In this document: positions 4,359 to 7,778 of the stretch, piece after piece | How positions within the stretch are numbered: position 1 is the first letter of the stretch | Layout: each line of letters opens with the position of its first letter | NCBI GenBank assembly: GCA_023146675.1 | Contig: JAGLBQ010000228.1 | Span: 1-7,778, forward strand | DNA from: Cocleimonas sp. | GTDB taxonomy: Bacteria; Pseudomonadota; Gammaproteobacteria; Thiotrichales; Thiotrichaceae | Direction: 5' to 3' | Length of the DNA: 7,778 bases | Notes under the pieces: generated by a model | Database searches by the model: none | What the model was told of the DNA's origin: nothing | Seen by the model: only the letters and a program-made list of their open reading frames with translations | Program-made: the position numbers and the translations under genes

Positions 4359-6128
4359 ATGGTAAATAACATAGGGGTTATGAGAGTGGTAAAAAATAAA
4401 ATATTGAATGTATCCAGCGGGATGCTCTTTTTAGCATTATTAGGAGGATGCAGTAGTAATAGCGTTAAACCTGTTGAACAAGCAGAAATCATACCGCCTA
4501 CGGCTACTGTAGTATCAAAAAAGACTAAGAAGGTAATTGTTAAGAAAAAGCAAACAGCTGTTAACTATCAAAATCTTGTCGCACAAAGGAAAACACAACA
4601 AAAAGCGGAACAGCAAAGGGCAGCGCAACAGCAAAAAATAGCACAGCAAAGATCAGCTCAGCAGCAAAAAGTGGCACAACAAAGAGTAAAGCAACAGCAA
4701 AAAGTAGCAGCAGAAAAGTCGCGCAAAGAAAAAGCAGCACAAAAATGGTTAGCTGAACAAAATGCAATTAAGCAAAAAGCAACAATACAGTGGTTTGCAC
4801 AAAAAAGAGTAGAGGAAAGCCGCATAGAAAAGCAGCGTAAAAAAAACCTCTATCGAACACAGCACAAGGTTGTTAAAAAAACGCCACAAAGAGTTTATGC
4901 GCCAAGGCGTGTCGCAAGAAAAGTTCCGCAACGTGTTTATGTCAAACCAAAAACAGCTGTTCGTAAATATCGTCCACAAGCGCGCATGCAACAGCCTCAG
5001 TATCGCCAAGCATCATTAACAGGTGATTTTGCAGGTAATCCTAAAGCACATCGCTTTATTGATAAAATGGTCTCACGCCATGGTTTTAATCGTGGTTATG
5101 TAACAGGGATTATTAGCAAGGCAAAAGCAACCCGTTGGATGCGTAAAATGGCGGCTAAGGATGAAAACCCTATCAGAAGACCACCGAAAAATAACAATAC
5201 AAGACGCTCTCCAAGTTGGACACGTTACCGCAGTCATTTCCTTACCACTCGTCATATTAATGGAGGCGTCGCCTTTTACCGCAAAAACCGTCGGGCATTA
5301 GAGCGCGCAGAGCGCCAATTCGGTGTACCCAAAGAGTATATTATGGGAATCCTTGGTGTGGAGACAATTTTTGGTGGAAATGTTGGTAAAAACCGAGCCA
5401 TTGATGCGTTAACAACAATGTCATTTCGTAATAGTCGGCGTGGAAAGTACTTTGAAAGTGAGCTAGAAAGTTATTTATTAATGACACGTAGTGCGCGCTT
5501 GAATCCATTAGTACCCAAAGCATCTTATGCTGGTGCGTTAGGTCTAAGTCAATTTATGCCCAGCAATATCAAAAAATATGGGGTTGATTTTGACGGTGAT
5601 GGTGGTGTAAATCTATGGAAGCCAGATGATGCAATCGCCAGTATCGCGCGTTATTTCAAAGGACATGGCTGGCGTACAGGTGAAATGGTTGCCGTACCTG
5701 CGAACAATAGAGGAACACGCTATCGTGCTTTAAAAGTAGGTTTTAAATACAAATACAGCCCATCACGCTTGGAAGGAAAAGGAATTACCGCAAGCTACCA
5801 GCATAATATGCGTGGCTCCTTACGTTTTATTAAACTAAATACGAACAAAGGCGATGAGTTATGGGTTGGTGGCAAGAACTTCTACGTGATTACGCGTTAT
5901 AACCACAGCACTCATTATGCAATGGCAGTACATCAATTAGCACAGGCAATTAAGCAACGTATAGAGCCAGGTGCAGGCCCGCGAAGAGCGCTTAACCCAA
6001 GAATATCACCCACTAAAAAGCACTCGATTAGCGCTGAAGAAGCAATGGCATTATTATCTGCTTCAAATGACCACAAAGATGCTGTTACTGAATTACGTGA
6101 GTTAATTGCACGGAGATCTTTGTCATAG
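4359..6128 (+). CDS. MltB-family lytic murein transglycosylase lipoprotein with long basic, Gln-rich insertion
   Basis: This enzyme cleaves the MurNAc-GlcNAc bond of peptidoglycan, forming 1,6-anhydroMurNAc, from the periplasmic face of the outer membrane. A lipoprotein signal ends in LLGGC (Cys31) with Ser at +2, favouring outer-membrane sorting. The SLT_2/MltB catalytic domain spans about 225-535. The catalytic acid is Glu335 in ILGVETIFGG. GALGLSQFMPSNIKKYGVDF with the Asp-rich DFDGDGGVNLW (410-420) matches MltB's EF-hand-like calcium loop, and YNHSTHYAMAVHQLAQAI is the usual end of the fold. E. coli MltB is about 361 aa; this is 589 because residues about 55-215 are Gln/Lys/Arg/Ala-rich, with three 11-residue repeats and two PQRVY motifs, and because of a 50-residue tail. 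The start is uncertain: ATG 4359 has no ribosome-binding site, whereas AGGGG (4373-4377) sits eight bases before GTG 4386 and close to ATG 4380. The outermost ATG is given to cover all options. Confidence 0.9.
   Translation: MVNNIGVMRVVKNKILNVSSGMLFLALLGGCSSNSVKPVEQAEIIPPTATVVSKKTKKVIVKKKQTAVNYQNLVAQRKTQQKAEQQRAAQQQKIAQQRSAQQQKVAQQRVKQQQKVAAEKSRKEKAAQKWLAEQNAIKQKATIQWFAQKRVEESRIEKQRKKNLYRTQHKVVKKTPQRVYAPRRVARKVPQRVYVKPKTAVRKYRPQARMQQPQYRQASLTGDFAGNPKAHRFIDKMVSRHGFNRGYVTGIISKAKATRWMRKMAAKDENPIRRPPKNNNTRRSPSWTRYRSHFLTTRHINGGVAFYRKNRRALERAERQFGVPKEYIMGILGVETIFGGNVGKNRAIDALTTMSFRNSRRGKYFESELESYLLMTRSARLNPLVPKASYAGALGLSQFMPSNIKKYGVDFDGDGGVNLWKPDDAIASIARYFKGHGWRTGEMVAVPANNRGTRYRALKVGFKYKYSPSRLEGKGITASYQHNMRGSLRFIKLNTNKGDELWVGGKNFYVITRYNHSTHYAMAVHQLAQAIKQRIEPGAGPRRALNPRISPTKKHSISAEEAMALLSASNDHKDAVTELRELIARRSLS
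4611..4709 (+). repeat. Three in-frame 33-bp imperfect tandem repeats encoding an 11-residue coiled-coil unit
   Basis: Residues 85-117 of the transglycosylase read QQRAAQQQKIA, QQRSAQQQKVA, QQRVKQQQKVA. The alanine/valine spacing continues less regularly to about residue 150. An 11-residue period suits a long straight or right-handed coiled coil. The DNA copies differ mostly at wobble positions, so the array is not a very recent expansion. Confidence 0.75.
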
Positions 6129-6159
6129 AAAGGAGAGTCAATTAGAGAGGGTATTATTG

Positions 6160-6193
6160 CTATACTGATCCAATATTAATAGGATCAGTATAG
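6160..6193. repeat. Perfect 12-bp inverted repeat downstream of the lytic transglycosylase gene
   Basis: CTATACTGATCC (6160-6171) and GGATCAGTATAG (6182-6193) flank a 10-bp AT-only loop. The stem is stable, but no T-run follows on either side, so it is not a standard terminator. It could protect the mRNA 3' end, act as a protein-binding site, or be a remnant of an inserted repeat. It lies 31 bp after the stop codon. Confidence 0.6.
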
Positions 6194-6260
6194 TACTTAA
6201 AACTGACTAAAAATCACCCTAGGACAGGTGTTTTAAACCTCATAATCTGCTGGACTTATG

Positions 6261-6301
6261 AAAAAAGTAGCCTGCGTTGAAAACTCAACGCAGGCTTTTT
6301 T
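6261..6301. terminator. Bidirectional rho-independent terminator between convergent genes
   Basis: GCCTGCGTTGA (6270-6280) pairs perfectly with TCAACGCAGGC (6285-6295) across AAAC. It is followed by TTTTTT (6296-6301) on the plus strand and preceded by AAAAAA (6261-6266), which gives a U-run on the minus strand after three bases. It ends the transglycosylase transcript rightward and the RNA-repair operon leftward. The plus-strand T-run overlaps the rlaP stop codon (6302-6300). Confidence 0.93.
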
Positions 6302-7076
6302 AATGCAAAATAAACTCCCGAAACAAATGATTCATATTAGTATAATCGCTTGAAGGCGCATAAAGTGTATTTTTACTCGTTGCAAAACGCTCTATTTCAT
6401 CGCCAATAAATGCATTGATGCTATCAATAGGGTTGGTGTATTTAGACTCAAAGCCTGCCTTTTTCTGTATAATTAGCTCCGCAATATCCTGTTTAAGTTG
6501 ACCCTCAGGAATTAGTCTATTGATCATCACATCAAACTCAATTGGCACGATGCCCAAGTCTTTCTCCAACCATTGCATCGCCAGCAAAGGGCGCAGTACA
6601 TAAAAATATTTTTTAATTCGCACTTTGCCACCGCGTAAATACTCACGATAATTGCCTTTTGCCATATGCAGATAATGATAAAAACAGGCTCTGGGGGAGT
6701 AGTATTCTTCCATTAGTTTTTTCATTGCATCAGCAAAGGCATCGTCTTGACGGTATACAATAGATGAGGATAACCATTCCATTAGGGCAGGGTTAGATTT
6801 TTTCATTAGCTTTAATGCTTTGCGCAAATCCCAGCCATTAATATCAAAAATAGGATCAATGGGAATCTCAATCACATCGCGCTTATGTTCTAAATTAACA
6901 CTCAAATACCAGTCACGTTTATGTACATAAATAAAGCGCACATCATAATCACTATCCTGAGACTCAAAACCCCATGCACGACTGCCTGATTCGCAGGCAT
7001 AAAGAATTTTTACTTGATGATCTTGTTCTATTTGGCTTAGTTTGTTTTGTATTTCAGATTTTATTGTTTGTGTCAT
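6300..7076 (-). CDS. rlaP: RlaP-type nucleotidyltransferase (Pol-beta fold, COG3541) of an RtcB RNA-repair operon
   Basis: This 258-aa protein has the minimal Pol-beta nucleotidyltransferase signature. GSRAWGF (residues 31-37) is followed by DSDYDVRF, where D43 and D45 are the paired metal-binding acids. A third acid probably lies before GWDLRKAL (D78 region). NPALMEWL and KKYFYVLRPLLAMQWL are typical of the COG3541/PF10127 'RNA repair pathway' family. The family is often encoded with RNA ligases and is inferred to add nucleotides to damaged RNA ends, though the reaction here is not demonstrated. It is the last gene of the minus-strand operon, 19 bp after the 62-aa gene and downstream of rtcB, which supports the repair role. 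GGAG eight bases before the ATG fixes the start. The length is full and the motifs intact. Its precise substrate (tRNA or other RNA) cannot be read. Confidence 0.86.
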   Translation of the reverse strand: MTQTIKSEIQNKLSQIEQDHQVKILYACESGSRAWGFESQDSDYDVRFIYVHKRDWYLSVNLEHKRDVIEIPIDPIFDINGWDLRKALKLMKKSNPALMEWLSSSIVYRQDDAFADAMKKLMEEYYSPRACFYHYLHMAKGNYREYLRGGKVRIKKYFYVLRPLLAMQWLEKDLGIVPIEFDVMINRLIPEGQLKQDIAELIIQKKAGFESKYTNPIDSINAFIGDEIERFATSKNTLYAPSSDYTNMNHLFREFILH

Positions 7077-7095
7077 TTTTTAGACTCCATAATAT

Positions 7096-7284
7096 TTATC
7101 GCCATTGAGTCGAGCGAAAACACTTCCAGTTTCTATATTTTAGATCCTTTCTCATAATGTCATCATATTCTGTTGGCAAACTATGATGGTTTCTTTTGCC
7201 TCTAGGCTTAAAGCCCTGCTCTATTGCTTTAAAGTATTCTCTACGTTCTTGCTGTGTACGTGGGTTTCTATAAAAAATACCCAT
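7096..7284 (-). CDS. Small basic protein (62 aa) between rtcB and rlaP, function unknown
   Basis: I do not recognise a characterised family. The protein reads MGIFYRNPRTQQERREYF, then a basic middle (FKPRGKRNHHSLPTEYDD) and an aromatic/basic end (RNWKCFRSTQWR). The RNPRTxQERR opening and LPxxxDDI...W..R.TQ[YW]R ending feel like a conserved short family seen in scattered bacteria and phages, a recollection rather than a search result. It has no signal or membrane segment, a high Arg/Lys content and a single Cys. ATG 7284 is preferred over an upstream TTG at 7314 because GGAG (7296-7293) lies eight bases before it. It is 19 bp upstream of rlaP and on the rtcB strand, so it is probably part of the RNA-repair operon. 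RNA binding is plausible from its charge but unproven. Confidence 0.68.
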   Translation of the reverse strand: MGIFYRNPRTQQERREYFKAIEQGFKPRGKRNHHSLPTEYDDIMRKDLKYRNWKCFRSTQWR

Positions 7285-7310
7285 GATAAAATCTCCAGTG
7301 AATATTAAAT

Positions 7311-7448
7311 TCAACGGAAGCCTTGATTCTTACTATTCAATATACTAATCATTTCTAACTCCTCAATATTTAAACATTGCAACATGACAGGAAATTGAAT
7401 TTCTTGACTGTATTCCCAAATAGAAATTTGGGAATGAGGCAAGATCAC
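7311..7448 (-). CDS. Possible 45-codon ORF between rtcB and the 62-aa gene
   Basis: The rtcB frame stays open for 48 codons after its TGA and ends at TGA 7313-7311. From GTG 7448 it would encode a 45-aa peptide beginning VILPHSQISIWEYSQE and continuing IQFPVMLQCLNIEELEMISI to a basic NSKNQGFR end. Its composition looks protein-like rather than random. A ribosome-binding-site-like GGGGTGA overlaps the rtcB end, nine bases before the GTG. A stronger GAGGAG (7364-7359) stands six bases before an internal in-frame ATG at 7352, which would make only 13 residues. I recognise no family. It may be a real small gene, a remnant, a leader peptide coupling translation to the 62-aa gene, or chance. Confidence 0.3.
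   Translation of the reverse strand: MILPHSQISIWEYSQEIQFPVMLQCLNIEELEMISILNSKNQGFR
7391..7435 (-). other. Two adjacent intercistronic hairpins in the rtcB operon
   Basis: ATTCCCAAAT (7412-7421) pairs perfectly with ATTTGGGAAT (7426-7435) around a four-base loop. The 13-bp palindrome GAAATT-G-AATTTC (7391-7403) follows in transcript direction. No U-run follows either on the minus strand, so full termination is not expected. They could be mRNA-processing or stability elements, or attenuate expression of the downstream genes. Confidence 0.5.
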
Positions 7449-7457
7449 ACAATTTAA

Positions 7458-7778
7458 TCACCCCTTAACACAAACCACCTGCTTCAACGTATGCACAATC
7501 TCCACCAAATCTTCCTGTGCCTTCATCACTTTTTCAATCGGCTTATAGGCGGCAGGTGTTTCATCAATAATATTGTTATCAATTCGGCACTCCACACCTG
7601 CAACGGCTTTTTTATGCTCTTCCAGACTCACTAATTTCTTCGCTTTAGTACGCGACATAATACGACCCGCCCCATGACTACAGCTACAAAAACTATCTGC
7701 ATTACCTAAACCACGTACAATAAAGGATTTTGCCCCCATGCTTCCTGGGATAATCCCCATTTCCCCTTGGCGTGCGCT
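7458..7778 (-). CDS. rtcB: RNA-splicing ligase RtcB, partial: C-terminal 106 residues, cut by the right edge
   Basis: RtcB joins RNA 2',3'-cyclic-phosphate or 3'-phosphate ends to 5'-OH ends using GTP and Mn2+, through a guanylylated histidine. The fragment reads ...ARQGE, GIIPGSMGAKSFIVRGLGN, SFCSCSHGAGRIMSRTKAKK and ends VVCVKG. The His in SCSHGAGR (codon 7676-7674) is the nucleotide-accepting residue, equivalent to E. coli His337. The C-terminus is almost identical in pattern to proteobacterial RtcB, including HVECR-like GVECR and IDETPAAYK. The ATG at 7760 is internal, not the start: the frame continues upstream to the window edge with conserved residues (SARQGE). Other catalytic residues and any upstream partners (archease, rtcA, rsr) lie outside. 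The stop is followed by the small ORFs and rlaP on the same strand. Confidence 0.95.
   Translation of the reverse strand, partial: SARQGEMGIIPGSMGAKSFIVRGLGNADSFCSCSHGAGRIMSRTKAKKLVSLEEHKKAVAGVECRIDNNIIDETPAAYKPIEKVMKAQEDLVEIVHTLKQVVCVKG

Noticed and set aside
4561..5009. Hydrophobic minus-strand ORFs opposite the Gln/Lys-rich part of the transglycosylase
   Set aside because: The apparent hydrophobic character is an artefact of reading CAA/GCA/AAA-rich codons in reverse.
6129..6160. AAAGGAGAG ribosome-binding-site-like sequence just after the transglycosylase stop
   Set aside because: No usable start codon follows; the only nearby TTG frame stops after three codons.
7458..7760. A complete 100-aa gene starting at ATG 7760
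   Set aside because: The upstream in-frame residues (SARQGE) and the GIIPGSMG motif show that it is the C-terminal end of a full-length RtcB running off the window.
1..7778. tRNA, rRNA, CRISPR array, insertion sequence or integrase
   Set aside because: No cloverleaf-like pattern, regular spacer-repeat series, transposase motifs or direct-repeat-flanked element could be found by eye on either strand.

Overview
The window looks like chromosomal DNA from an AT-rich Gram-negative bacterium, most likely a gammaproteobacterium. The evidence is an outer-membrane LPS-assembly lipoprotein (LptE), an MltB-type lipidated lytic transglycosylase, and an RtcB C-terminus very close to the enterobacterial form (ending VVCVKG). 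The genus cannot be fixed from this sequence. I see no insertion sequence, tRNA, rRNA, CRISPR array or origin, and no gene-free gap exceeds about 260 bp.

Layout, left to right. (1) 1-1466, minus strand: a glutamate-receptor-like periplasmic-binding/ion-channel protein, then after 12 bp the start of lptE, cut by the left edge. The channel lacks the GYG selectivity filter usual in bacterial relatives. (2) 1467-1723: a spacer with a promoter/operator candidate and an 85-bp element bounded by 8-bp inverted repeats. (3) 1724-2767, minus: a MoxR-type AAA+ ATPase without its usual VWA/metallopeptidase-like partner. (4) 2997-3329, plus: an ArsR-family repressor divergent from the ATPase, keeping only the first cysteine of the sulfur-sensing BigR/SqrR subgroup. 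(5) 3411-4132, plus: a translationally coupled pair, an unrecognised 97-aa helical protein and a 142-aa Xre/MbcA/ParS-like antitoxin-type protein with no RES toxin, closed by a strong terminator. (6) 4359-6128, plus: an MltB-family lytic transglycosylase lipoprotein with an unusually long Gln/Lys/Arg-rich segment containing 11-residue repeats. (7) 6270-6301: a bidirectional terminator shared by the convergent neighbours. (8) 6300-7778, minus: an RNA-repair operon running from rtcB (cut by the right edge) through a possible 45-codon ORF and a 62-aa basic protein to rlaP, a Pol-beta-fold nucleotidyltransferase.

Functionally, LptE and MltB act in the outer envelope. The channel-like protein would sit in the inner membrane with a periplasmic ligand domain. 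The RtcB-RlaP operon most plausibly heals and seals broken RNA; its small middle genes are its least understood part. The Xre/MbcA-like pair resembles half of a toxin-antitoxin module with an unfamiliar partner. The two most promising leads are this pair and the small ORFs inside the RNA-repair operon, but sequence alone proves neither to be a new system.
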